The notes beneath the pieces were generated by a model. It had not been told where the DNA came from. It was given only the letters and a program-made list of their open reading frames with translations, and searched no databases. Of a DNA stretch of 64,000 nt, positions 44,275-57,700 are shown one piece after another. How positions within the stretch are numbered: the first letter of the stretch is position 1; each line of letters starts with the position of its first letter. The stretch comes from Strigamia acuminata (taxonomy: Eukaryota; Arthropoda; Chilopoda; Geophilomorpha; Linotaeniidae), in assembly GCA_949358305.1 (NCBI GenBank), contig OX442314.1, positions 61,699,369-61,763,368 on the forward strand, read 5' to 3'. A program made the position numbers and the translations under genes.

Positions 44275-47163
44275 TCAAGAAAAAGATTTTGCGCGCTGAC
44301 ATGCCTTACATTTTCGAACCCAAATTTGGACGTCTTTGCGCATTTTTGGCCAGAAAACGCGCATTTTCAATCTGTGCAGGGTTTTTTCGACACTAATGTG
44401 TTCTACAATGGGAGGGTAGTGTAGTGCGCAGAAATATTGTTCTCTTAAGGACAATGGAAGGTAAATTTGACGTCTTTTTCTAGTTGCATCGGTGTGAGTT
44501 AACAAAAAACGACACAGCATGCTGTCAAACACTTCAAATTGCTGTGCGCAAAGTTTAACAATCTTAACCTCACTAGGATCTTCAGGTAAAATGTTAGCTA
44601 TTAAATATTGCATTAACTTACGCGACCAGGGGTCTTGTAACTGAGCTTCAACAATTTCAGCATTAGTTGGCAACAATTCGAACGGTTGGAGCTCGAGCGA
44701 GGCATCGTGTTCTTGTCTTGTCTGTTTTGGGGTTGTTGTTAATTTTCTATCTTCAATCTTCTTTCCTTCCTGAGTCCACCGACACAATCCAGGCTTCGAC
44801 CTTGAAGTTGTCATACTTTGCACTGGATGTTCCGCTAAAAATGAAAATTCACTATTATCACTGACACCGTCACTCTCGGCAGATGAAATTTCCGCATCCA
44901 GGTCCTCATAATAATTTCGATTATGTTGCTGTTCTACAGTCCTTTCTCTTAAATCAACAAGTTGGGAAATTGGAGGAGTTGGATTTAATGAAATGGGTGG
45001 CGATAATAAAGAGAGACAATTATTAATAGAAGTAGAATTAAAATTTGGTCTTGGATAATTTAATGATTGGGAAATAAGAACAGGAATCAAAATGGTTTTT
45101 TGTGTTTCTTCTGTTACCCTTTGATGTAAAGTTGATTGAGGAATGTGTTCCAAAATCCGTAGAGCTTGTTCTATGAGTTGACAATCCAGAGGCACAAAAT
45201 TCATTTCATCTGTTACTCCAGGCACATTTTCCATGTTCTCCGCCACGGATAACTCTTGTGCCATCGAAAATAGCTCACTTGGTTCAGAAATCTGTGCTTG
45301 TTCGTACGTCATAATTCGATGCACATCATTGGATCCAGCTAAATGCCATTGGCTGTTCACATAATCGACTGTTAATCCAATGGTTGAACAAAAATCTCGT
45401 CCAAGTAATAAGTCATTTTTAGTTGATGAAATTACTAAACACTCAAACTGAATTATCCCCATAGGGGCACAAATAGCAATTTGTACTACTCCCTTAATCG
45501 GTATTAAAGGTCCAGAATCGACTTGCAGACTGCCATGTAGTTGAAAAAGTTCAAGTCCCATTCGGGCATGTAGTCGATGAAATAAATTTTCGCTCATCAC
45601 GCACATTTGTGCCTCGGAATCAAGAAGAGCGACAACAGATATATCAGTCCATACCATTCTTACACATGGTGGCTGAAGATGCCGTCGATCCCTCCTTGTT
45701 ATCTCAATCACAGGCTCTTGTGTGCGTTGGAGCTCGTCAGGAGAAAGCATAACGAAAGGTGTGTTTCCGAGATTGATCATGTCCCGTGGAGTTTCGTCAA
45801 CTCTCCTCCTGCGAATAAATGGTACAGAAGCACTATTAGTAATGTTACTCACTTCAGTAGGTGTCAAAATCGGGTTCGAAACTGCCTTTGGCAAAGTTGC
45901 AGTCCTCGAATTGGTCGGTGAGGCAAACTCCAAAGCAACAGGTTGCCGTGCTGCAAACTTTGAAATTGTTCCCGTTGGAGATGACAAGAATGATGGTGGT
46001 GGAATTGTAACAATATTCCTCGGTTTAGACTCTAAAAGAGTATAAGTCAAAGGTGTTGTTAAGTGTGTAGCCCTTACGGAATTTCTTCTGGAAAGGTTGA
46101 ATGTTGGTGATGCGCGTCTGTCGATTTCCATACATTTTGCGATTGATTGGTTTGGTGGATTTAATGTCGACCTCTCTAGCATTCCGTGGCAGTCAGGGCA
46201 CCTAGGTTGCTGTTGATCAACAAATTCTACTCCAAAATAACTGCTACTAGCTGTATTTCCTCCATGTTGTACTGGTTGTTCAGTCCATGACTTAGAAACG
46301 GTCCAATCGGAAGAAAAACGTTTTCGAGAGTGCGCAAAATGTTTGGTATTGTTGGACACGGTAAAGTTTACGTCTCCTTCACTTCTGGATTTCCCAACAG
46401 CGTTCAGCATTGTTGGTAAAAATAACTCTTCAAGGTGTGGCATTCGTTGGTCCGTACAGTTCCGTGGTTTATATTCGTGAACTTGTAGTTTTTCAAACTG
46501 TGGTTGCTTTTTGGCGTCACGTTCCCTCTGGATGGCTTCATCGATAGATGTTGCATTCCAGTTGCGCATGAGTCGTATGGCGTCGTCTGGCAACATAGTT
46601 GGCACTTTTTTACACTGAAAATCATTATTTCCATTACCTGCGGACATTTTTGCAGTTGTCGCACACGTTGGTCGCGCTGTTGTTGTAATTGTTGGCGCTA
46701 TTAATTTTCGTTCCGTAGTTGAACTCGAATATTGATGCGTACAAGCTGTTTGGAATCCAGATCCTGATGAAATCGAGTCGCCATTCCCCCTAATGAATCC
46801 ATGCGGGGATCCACCATCCGCGGACCGGGTAGTCCTTGGCTGTGTAGGGCTGGGGCCTTGTTGAAGAAGGTTGCGCATATCGTCCAGCAAACCCTGAGCT
46901 TGGTCGAGCAGATTGAACATCAACCTGTGTTCCGCCGATAAATGTGGATAGGCCGATGTCCTTGGCGAGGTCAAACGGAAAAAAGATGGCGTCGCAAATA
47001 CATTTTTTCCTAGCGTCGTAATGGGCACATCACTAGTAGCACTTTCGGCTCGCGATATGCTTGTTTCCTCCAACCGTCCAAACTGTTGCCAATTCCGCTC
47101 AATCTCAGTCTCGTCTGTGCTAAACGAGTCGCGTGAAATGAAAATATTCTCATCTCTCTCCAT
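44275..47163 (-). CDS. Element G polyprotein: Gag-like, aspartic protease, integrase zinc finger
   Basis: 962 residues from ATG at 47163. The first 450 or so residues are Gag-like and Ser/Thr-rich (RNWNATSIDEAIQRERDAKK). A retropepsin-like domain lies at about 500-600 (VVALLDSEAQMCVMS, later LLLGRDFCSTIGL); the expected DSG is DSE, which would normally abolish catalysis. Low-complexity sequence follows, then at about 860-960 an integrase H2C2 finger (HYPPIVEHISVEKTLHRLKMRVFWPKM...CKACQ) just before the stop. RT, RNase H and the integrase core are missing, yet the frame is uninterrupted. Confidence 0.8.
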   Translation of the reverse strand: MERDENIFISRDSFSTDETEIERNWQQFGRLEETSISRAESATSDVPITTLGKNVFATPSFFRLTSPRTSAYPHLSAEHRLMFNLLDQAQGLLDDMRNLLQQGPSPTQPRTTRSADGGSPHGFIRGNGDSISSGSGFQTACTHQYSSSTTERKLIAPTITTTARPTCATTAKMSAGNGNNDFQCKKVPTMLPDDAIRLMRNWNATSIDEAIQRERDAKKQPQFEKLQVHEYKPRNCTDQRMPHLEELFLPTMLNAVGKSRSEGDVNFTVSNNTKHFAHSRKRFSSDWTVSKSWTEQPVQHGGNTASSSYFGVEFVDQQQPRCPDCHGMLERSTLNPPNQSIAKCMEIDRRASPTFNLSRRNSVRATHLTTPLTYTLLESKPRNIVTIPPPSFLSSPTGTISKFAARQPVALEFASPTNSRTATLPKAVSNPILTPTEVSNITNSASVPFIRRRRVDETPRDMINLGNTPFVMLSPDELQRTQEPVIEITRRDRRHLQPPCVRMVWTDISVVALLDSEAQMCVMSENLFHRLHARMGLELFQLHGSLQVDSGPLIPIKGVVQIAICAPMGIIQFECLVISSTKNDLLLGRDFCSTIGLTVDYVNSQWHLAGSNDVHRIMTYEQAQISEPSELFSMAQELSVAENMENVPGVTDEMNFVPLDCQLIEQALRILEHIPQSTLHQRVTEETQKTILIPVLISQSLNYPRPNFNSTSINNCLSLLSPPISLNPTPPISQLVDLRERTVEQQHNRNYYEDLDAEISSAESDGVSDNSEFSFLAEHPVQSMTTSRSKPGLCRWTQEGKKIEDRKLTTTPKQTRQEHDASLELQPFELLPTNAEIVEAQLQDPWSRKLMQYLIANILPEDPSEVKIVKLCAQQFEVFDSMLCRFLLTHTDATRKRRQIYLPLSLREQYFCALHYPPIVEHISVEKTLHRLKMRVFWPKMRKDVQIWVRKCKACQRAKSFS

Positions 47164-47280
47164 CGTACTCGATAGGGTGAAAAAATGTGAAAAGTGATTA
47201 ATAATTAAACGAAAAATACTTAACTTTCTTGCGCGTTTAAGCCGAAATTAAGGTAGCGAATCCTGTCAGGCTCGCCATGT
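47164..47280 (-). promoter_or_regulatory. Element G leader and primer-binding site
   Basis: 117 bp between the 5' LTR and the ORF. The minus strand begins ACATGGCGAGCCTGACAGG; TGGCG is the complement of a tRNA ending CGCCA. Which tRNA it uses I cannot say. Confidence 0.6.
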
Positions 47281-48117
47281 TGTCACGATTAATTCTAGAT
47301 GTAATAATTAATTTAACAAATGTCGCGCAAATGGGAATTTGGCGCAACAGAAATGGGCAAAGTTCGTAGATTTCCCTAAACCTTGTTTCCTTCAAATGAG
47401 GACATCCAGAAACTCAGGAAACCTAAACTCGCTATGACTTAACATTATTTATAATTAGACATGAATTCGTACCTTTGGGCGGTGTTGAGTTAAAATAAGA
47501 ATTATGCAAATGTGTCAGTTTTCAAAAGGAGGGTTGAAATGTGCACAGGCATGTCAAATGATAAAAGATGGCTTAAAATATGGCGCAATAGGGTTAATGG
47601 ATGGGTTGCGGTGTTTAGGCGCAAAGAAAGAGAGGTTTGACATTCTCATTCCACTGGACCAGGTGTAAAACTGGTTGGCAGTTCAGATGGAAGAGGAGAA
47701 GTGAAGTTATTGTGGTCAACAAAGCTATAAGTAGCCTCGGATCAGGTGATCAGTGGGCCAAACTATTAGTGTGAATAATTATTTCTAAGAGGAGGGGGGA
47801 AAGTAGAATTAAATGTGATTGTTGGAAATAAATGAGATGCGCAAGGAACTCCATGTGCATATATTGTTAGAATGAGTCGGCATCAATGAGTCATCTAGGT
47901 TAAATAAAATAGGAAATAATATAAAATGTTGGAAGAGTCTAACTAATAGGAAAAAGAGAGGGGCAAGATGAAAGAAACATGATGCGCAAAGAATTATTTG
48001 CGCCCATTCAAAGTAGGATAACTTAGGAATACTGAGATGAAAGAATAGGGAGAAAAAGGTAGGAATAATATAAATTAAGAAGAATTAGAATGGGTTGTGA
48101 AAACCATGCCCATGACA
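47281..48117 (-). repeat. Element G 5' LTR
   Basis: 837 bp, nearly identical to 39400-40236, with the TSD AGCT outside at 48118-48121. Confidence 0.93.
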
Positions 48118-48121
48118 AGCT

Positions 48122-49283
48122 TATTCATAAAACAGTTTTTCACACGCTTTCTATTAATTCTGCGCATTATTTCATCGCTCTGCTACAATCTCGTTTCGGG
48201 ACCGTCGGATCTCGTCTCGGAGAACCGAGATTTCGAAAAGAACGAGATGCTGAACTGAAAGTATACTTGTGGACCAATTACGAAACGTTCACGTAACGAC
48301 TGCAGTCTATACTCGATAAACGCTTGAAACGTTTTCAGCGGTACTTAACCAGTGCGATTGCAACAATTATTCATTCTTGCAACAACAAAGCGTCAGTTTG
48401 GATCATTCATTCACCGTGCAAACCCGAATTGTTTCATTTCCAGCTTGCAATTGTCGTACCGTATTCGCTCGTTTTTTACTTCAGAATTCGTTAATTTAAT
48501 CTGCATTAGAATGGTAAACATTTTTAATCGAACGCACGTTGTTTATCCAGTCTGCATTGGGCAACGATTTATCGTCTTGCCCAATTAGTCGCATACGCCA
48601 TGTCAGAATTGCCTCGGAGTCGGATTCATGGATCGGCATACACCGTTAGAACCATGGTTCGCCCAATTCATGACTGTCCCCGACTCCCCGGCATTCCGAT
48701 TCCAGAACACAACCGCTCCGTAAGTTGGATACGCATGAGATCACGTGCAGAACGGCAGAGAACGGCAGCAAACGCATCAAATGCGCACGCCAAGCCACCA
48801 ACTGCAAAACCAAAGGGGCAAGGAGATCAAATCTCACAAAACCTTTCGGTCATGCAAATTAAGGTCAAAAACCAAAACCCAAAACAAACTCAGTAGCCAA
48901 GCAACAATGCGGATCGCAAAGAGTGACTGCACACAAACAGCGCATTGCGTTTTTGACAGCAACTGCATCAAATGCACAAGCCGTCAGAGCTGCTCCAGTC
49001 ACAAACCACAATGACTTCAACCGAAGCTAAAGCTTCGAATGAAGTTGTTATTTTCCCAGCTGCTCTGCAACCGCCTTTTAGCGGCAAGTTGGCAACAGCC
49101 CCAGCCGTCCCGATGCAGCCGATTTTCGGCGAACGACCGACGGATACTGAGTTCCAAGAGTTTCTCGACGCACTTCCGAGATTCGTCAACAGCACAAACG
49201 CGACGTCGACCAGGGATTCGTGCACTCCACCGGCTAGATCTCGATCCAAGTCCGCCCGAATGAAGACCAGCTCATATATGATA
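48122..49283. other. Unassigned sequence, possibly LTR or leader of copia fragment F
   Basis: Moderately GC-balanced DNA with small plus-strand ORFs (48600-48896, and 48972-49298 reading MTSTEAKASNEVVIFPAALQ). They show no known domain. It leads directly into a copia-type primer motif at 49284, so part of it may be a diverged LTR. Confidence 0.3.
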
Positions 49284-49670
49284 GTAGCAGAGGGATGAGA
49301 AAAGACCATCATAATTTTCAATTTATTAATTGATTTTTCATAGCATTTTTCAGGCTAGAAAATGTACAAATCAGGACAACAGACACCCGGACGCATTCCT
49401 ATTTTAGGAATAGGGAATTATGAATCATGGAGGAGAAGTATGAAGATGTTTCTAATGTCCGAAGGTATATGGGATCTTGTTATGGAGAAAGAAAAGGCTG
49501 ATCCAAACGCCACTGATAAAGAGCAGTAAAGGTGGAAGAAACAAAGGAACCACACACTCGGTTTGATTTATATTCATGTTACCGAAGCGAAAAAGTCCGC
49601 GCTTGACAATTGTACGACTCCCAAAGAGGCTTGGGACAAGTTAGAAGGTTTATGGACCGAGTTCACGTGC
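49284..49670 (+). pseudogene. Copia element F: leader and Gag N-terminal fragment
   Basis: GTAGCAGAGGGATG at 49284 resembles a copia initiator-Met primer site. From ATG at 49361 it reads MYKSGQQTPGRIPILGIGNYESWRRSMKMFLMSEGIWDLV, then a TAA in place of a sense codon at about 49527, then HTLGLIYIHVTEAKKSALDNCTTPKEAWDKLEG, after which similarity ends at about 49650. It matches copia D Gag (RIPILSVGNYEPWQ; SALDNCDTPKQAWD). This is a short truncated copy. Confidence 0.75.
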
Positions 49671-50193
49671 GAGAAATGTTGTTAATAAATCGTTGCATTG
49701 TGGTCAAATAAAGTGCTAACTGTAGCCAAAGTAGCCAGAACAAGATGGCTGCCCAGCTTTATTAAAGGCATGAAAACAAGTCATCCAACTTACGGTAAGA
49801 TTACAGAACAAATCTTCAACATAAAAGCTAAGGAATAACATTTGTCCCTAGTAAGATAATAAATAATACACATAGGATAAATCCTGTACAAAAACTACAG
49901 GAATGCATTCGAAACATCTGCATTGAATTCACACAAATACGTTGCAATAAACAATTGATATCGCTAACAATTCCAAATACAACAATACGACATGTAACAA
50001 AAACTAAGCCAAATTAAAAACGGAAAATGACAATTTAGAAGAAAATAAGAAAAGTTTGGTTAAAAAAATTAAAAATCTTCCTTCCTTTCTGAATTCCTTC
50101 ACAAAATGGATGGATTCGATAATAAACCAGTCCTTGAGCGACAGAAAAATTACAATTATCTTAATTAACATCACATTTATTTCTATTGAAACC
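49671..50193. other. AT-rich intergenic DNA; nothing recognised
   Basis: Lies between copia F and the 3' end of KRR1. TG- and CA-rich edges near 49677 and 50000 hint at LTR material, but no repeat partner or TSD was found. Confidence 0.4.
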
Positions 50194-52608
<2,415 letters not shown>

Positions 52609-53636
52609 ATGAAAATACTGATATCATATCTTATATTTAACGTTTTGATTTTAATTTCGTTCCAACTCGAGAGGGAGTACGATGAAAAACATGGAGTTTT
52701 GTACGCAAACACGTGCGAAGGTGAATTATAATCAAATAAATAAATAATAAATAATATTTAATTTCCGCTTCCATTTGCAGTTTGTAAATATCTCGCCATA
52801 GAATTGGAGCTAAAATTACAAGAAACCGGCAAAACGCACGAAGTCCTCGAATTCGGTTACGGCATCGACTCGAAGAAGAAGAAACAGAAATATAAACAAT
52901 CGTAAAAACTGAATTAGAATTATATTAAACCAAATCTAATCAATTAATTGTCTTAAATTGTCTTAAATTGCAGGGAGTTGCGGTTACTTGAATCGATGGA
53001 AGGAATTTGTGACAAAATGTTGGACTACAAAATCCACAAGGAACGAAAAGACAGCACGAGAATCGATAAAGACATGAGTCAAACGTTCAAAACGTTGCAC
53101 GGACTTGTGTAATTGATTTATTTAGTTAGCGGATTTTTATTCATTTAGACCATAAATAAAAAAAAATTAAAATCTTTGAAATTCTGCAGCGAAAAAGGTG
53201 TAAATGTTTCGCTAGGAATCCCGTACGAATTGTGGGATAAACCTTCGGCTGAAATCACTGATCTCAAAGCCAAAGTGAGACAAAAATTAGTTTAAAAAAA
53301 ACAAATTTAATTTTTAAAATTTTTTGTTTAGTGCGAGAATTTGTTAGAAAATTACGAAGACGATATCACAGAATGGTACAATGGGCATCAAGACGTTCCT
53401 TTGAAAGATTATCTGTGTTCAGGAAGGATTTTAAAAAAAGGAGACGATGGTAAATATCTAAATTCTACCTAAATGGAGTAAAAAAATGAGCTAATACGAA
53501 ATATGAAATATTTTCAGATTGTCTACAGGAACATGGTGAGCTAGAAAAAGGAGAAAAAAGTGGACTAGAAAAAGATGACAGTCGTGGGGGAAAAAAGCCG
53601 AAGAAAACGCAAACAAAATACGTAGCCGATTTATGA
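52609..53636 (+). CDS. Canopy family protein (CNPY3/4-like ER chaperone)
   Basis: Six exons: 52609-52720, 52781-52901, 52974-53108, 53190-53274, 53332-53449 and 53518-53636; 690 bp, 229 residues, frames consistent across all GT-AG junctions. A signal peptide (MKILISYLIFNVLILISFQ) precedes the saposin-like canopy domain: TCEVCKYLAIELELKLQETG, FGYGIDSKKKKQKYKQSELR, CDKMLDYKIHKER, MSQTFKTLHGLVEKGVNV, IPYELWDKPSAEITDLKAKC, WYNGHQDVPLKDYLCSGRIL. The six or so Cys fit the family. CNPY3 (PRAT4A) works in the ER lumen as a co-chaperone for Toll-like receptors. The tail is Lys-rich and ends YVADL, not a classical KDEL. Confidence 0.92.
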
Positions 53637-53785
53637 CGTAAAACAACAACAAATCATCCTAATTAAAATGTTATCATCATCAACGAAGGTGTAAATTTTT
53701 TTTATAAATCAATAAATTCTATGTATTCAGCTTAAAATCAGACTGAAATCTTAATTCATAAATTTTATCCAATAGATTTTTGTTG
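53637..53785. other. 3' flank of the Canopy gene
   Basis: AT-rich; an AATAAA-like signal at about 53708 may serve polyadenylation. No gene. Confidence 0.4.
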
Positions 53786-53996
53786 ATGCTAAATTCGTAC
53801 TGCGCATCCCATTCTGCGCACACGATTTCTAATTCCAGTTGATATTTAGCAATAAACTCATTATTATAAGCAATTTATAGGCAGTACCAAAATATTTTTG
53901 TCTATTTACCTTATTTTTAGCATTATTAGGCCTAATATTAGGCTGCTAAATAACAACTGGAATCAGAAATTCGTCTGCGCAGTATGAACTTAGTAT
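53786..53996. mobile_element. MITE of about 210 bp
   Basis: Imperfect inverted ends: ATGCTAAATTCGTACTGCGC at left, TGCGCAGTATGAACTTAGTA at right, followed inward by ATTTCTAATTCCAGTTG and its complement. The centre contains TTATTAGGCCTAATATTAGG, the same palindrome found inside the MITE at 27520-28217, so the two are related or share a module. Confidence 0.7.
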
Positions 53997-54271
53997 TAAG
54001 ATACCGGGCGCAGACTGTAGTAGGCTTCTGAGAATAACATCCTTTCCGTAAATAAATGTTTCCTTTGTAAAAGAAATGACATAAACCAGTAATTATTTAC
54101 ATTCGAGGGCGACTTTAATTCGAATAAATAATTTGATATTGATGACGCCAGTCGATTCAGACCATGAAGTACCGTAGATTAGGAACAAGATACGATAAAT
54201 AAAATGATTTAAAACCAACAACAAAATAAAAATACGATAAATTTATTCTCAATTTTATTTTAAACATTCGT
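53997..54271. other. Intergenic; convergent 3' ends of the Canopy gene and CDC40
   Basis: No ORF of interest. A possible CDC40 polyadenylation signal (minus strand) lies just below 54272. Confidence 0.4.
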
Positions 54272-54728
54272 TTAATCCCAATACTTAATCAATCCGTCCC
54301 ACCCAGCGGTGACAATTTTCGACGATTCGTGTGGATTCCACGTGGCACTGATGCAAACCTTCTCATGGGCCTTAAATTTGCTGTACAGCGACGTCGTCTT
54401 GTAATCCCACACGTAGCACTTGCCATCCGCATCGCCCGATATCAAGTAGCTCATGTCCGGGCTAAAATCCAACGAACACGCGTAACCCGCAACCATATGC
54501 CCACTAAACCCTTTCTTCCGATTCATTTTGAATCTGTTCAGAGCAGAAAAGATGACCACTTTGTTGTCCATCGACTGACACGCCAACCATTTAGCTGAAA
54601 TAAATAAATATTAATAAATGGCGCCCAGAAAAGTCACACCGTCCTTACCGTTCGGCGACAACGTAACCGCTGGCATCGAATGCATGCTCGGCTCCGCAAT
54701 GCATTTCACATCGACCGGAATACCCCTG

Positions 54729-54759
<31 letters not shown>

Positions 54760-57700
54760 TCTATATAAATAAAAATGTAATGTAAGATTAGTAACGAACG
54801 GACATCTCCGAAAGTTCTTCACCGATTGCTCTGAAGTTTTGACACAACATTGCATTCAAATAGGTGCGTGTTTTTACGTGGTTTAATGTGGATGTCACAC
54901 CTGTGACAGGTATAAATATGCTTTTTTGGGCGTAAATAAAATACATGCTATGCTAAATATTTGAAAAACAACGCCATTTGTTGGACGTGAAAGCAATACA
55001 AGATTTATTTTCACGGGATTTACTTATTTCCACGGGATTTCCATGGAATTTCCACAGGATTTATTTATTTCCACGGGATTTATTTATTTTCACGGGATTT
55101 ATTTATTTCCACGGGATTTATTTATTTCCACGGGATTTATTTATTTCTACGGGATTTCCATGGAATTTCCACAGGATTTATTTATTTCCACGGGATTTAT
55201 TTATTTCCACGGGATTTATTTATTTTCACGAGATTTCCATGGAATTTCCACAGGATTTATTTATTTCAACGGAATTTATTTATTTCCACGGGATTTTATT
55301 ATTTTCACGGGTTTTTTTTATGTCCACGGGATTTATTTATTTCCACAGGATTTCCATGGAATTTCCACAGAATTTATTTCTACGGGATTTATTTCCACAG
55401 GATTTCCATGGGATTTATTTCCATGGGATTTATTACCACAGGATTTATTTATGAGCACTTACCATTCCCAGACACGCAAACTCTTATCGTCGGACGTGGA
55501 CACAAAACGACGATTCCCATCCACGAACGTTATCGTATTCACGGCGCCAAGATGGCGGTCGTATTCTTGGACAACGTCGCCAGATCGAATGTCCCACTAA
55601 AATGAACATTGCTCAATGTCGTCAAAAATCCAAACAAATCGATCATACTCACGCAAACAATTTTCTTGTCCGAAGTTCCCGCAACAAACAAGTTGTCTTC
55701 GCTCGGATTAACTTTGACGCAGTAGGGAACCTTTTTGCTCGTGAACTTAGAAACGCAATCGCCTGAAAAAAACAAACATACATAAACAAACAAATTCGTT
55801 CATATCCAGAACTGCTTGCCTCTTTCCGTGTCCCACAATTTAATGTACCGATCGTAACCGGCCGACAGAAACTGGCTGCCCCCCCTGTTAAAACAAACGT
55901 CGCGGACCGCTTGTCTGTGTCCGACGTAAGTCATCACGCAACGTCGTTCGTTGTACACTTCCCACAACTGCAACATCAAACAAAATCAAGCAAAATAAAT
56001 CAAAATGTATTTTTTCACACGAAAAAACTCCAATTTACCTTTATCTAGAATTTCTGTTTTCCTGCCTTTTTTTCTAATTCCCGGTTCCCGGTGCCAAAAT
56101 GGCCGGTACTCCCGAGACTCAAAAAGGTCAGGCGACGAAAAATAGCCATTTTTAGCCATTTTTCATGGTAAAAATGGCCGTTTTTTGTCATAAATGACCG
56201 TTTTTTATCAAAAATGGCCGTTTTTCGTCAAACATAACAATTTTTAGCCATTTTTCATGGTAAAAATGGCCGTTTTTTATCATAAATGACCGTTTTAAAT
56301 CAAAAATGGCCGTTTTTCGTCAAAAATAACAATTTTTAACCATTTTTCACGGTAAAAATGGCCGTTTTTCGTCAAAAATAACAATTTTTAGCCATTTTTC
56401 ATGGTAGAAATGACCATTTTTCATGGTAGAAATGACCATTTTTCATGGTAGAAATGACCATTTTTCATCAAAAATGGCCGTTTTTCATCAAAAATGGCCG
56501 TTTTTCGTCAAAAATAACAATTTGTAGCCATTTTTCATGATAAAAATGGCATTTTTCGTCAAAAATGGCCATTTTCATCATTGAAACGTTACAAAAAGAC
56601 GTTTCAGCAACGTTTGACAATTTTGGACAAAACCGATTATTTTTTCAAATTTTCCGGTGTCGAAACCCTACCTTTATCTTCGAGTCCATACTGCCCGACA
56701 ACAACAAATGAGCCGATCTAGGGAACCACTTAACGACGGAAACGCCTTTAACGTGACCGGTCCACGTATGGATGAGTCTCTTGGGTATAAAACACTTGTC
56801 CGGAGGATCGTCGCTTTTCAGATTCACCCCGACGTCGCGCGGGATGTGCAGAAACGATCGCCCTTGGTAATCGTACGCGTCGCTGACTGAAATAAAGCAA
56901 ATTAAATAAAATAAATGAAATAAGCAAAAAAAAAAAATTTATGTTTTCGTACTGTGGAGTATCGATTTCTCTTCCATCGGTCTCTCGTTTCTCAGTTTTC
57001 CCTTTTTGTACTTTTTGTTCATTATTTCGTCCATCTCTTCTTTCTCCTCCTGAAAGAAATAAAAATCGTTGCATTTTCGCTACAAAAAGCGGTTTTTCTA
57101 CGCACCGGAGTTGGTTTCGCCACTTTGACCTCGTCGACAAAATCTCGCCAAGGACCGAGAAAACCTTCGATGTCGTCTGGCGCGTCGTTTCGCAGTCTTT
57201 TCCTCTTTTTTGTTTGGACTTTACGCGCTTCGAAGACGGTTACGCCGTTCTTTTCATTCGCCGTCTCGGTCTCTCCGACGTATTTGATGCCCTCGTCCGT
57301 TGCGCCGTCGACTGTGGGATCTAACGCGTATCCTAGATGGAGAAGAACAACAAAAAATTTCAAAAAATTGAATTTTCCCATTTAAAATTAATTTTTTTTT
57401 ATCTAAAATTGAATTTTTTCATCTAAAATTGAATTTTTTCATCTAAAATTGAATTTTTTTCATCTAAAATTGAATTTTCCTATTTAAAATTGGATTTTCC
57501 TAATTAAAATTTAATTTTTTCATTTAAAATTGAATTTTTTTATTTAAAATTGAATTTTTTCATTTAAAATATAATTTTTTTATTTAAAATTGAATTTTTT
57601 CATTTAACATTGAATTTTTTCATTTAAAATATAATTTTTTTATTTAAAATTGAATTTTTTCATTTAAAATTGAATTTTCCCATTTAAAATTAGATTTTCC

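Larger units (their letters stand above)
39400..48117 (-). mobile_element. Young LTR element G, gypsy-like, without reverse transcriptase
   Basis: Two 837-bp LTRs (39400-40236 and 47281-48117) that differ at about two positions. TG...CA ends, 4-bp TSD AGCT (39396-39399 and 48118-48121). On the minus strand a perfect polypurine tract (AAAGGGTGGGGGA) adjoins the 3' LTR, and TGGCGAGCCTGACAGGATTC, a likely primer site, follows the 5' LTR. The only long gene is the 962-residue ORF at 44275-47163. No RT or RNase H text was recognised anywhere inside. Confidence 0.9.

Noticed and set aside
54978-55600. Phe/Ile-rich ORFs of 158 and 185 codons
   Set aside because: Low-complexity products of the 19-bp minisatellite inside a CDC40 intron.
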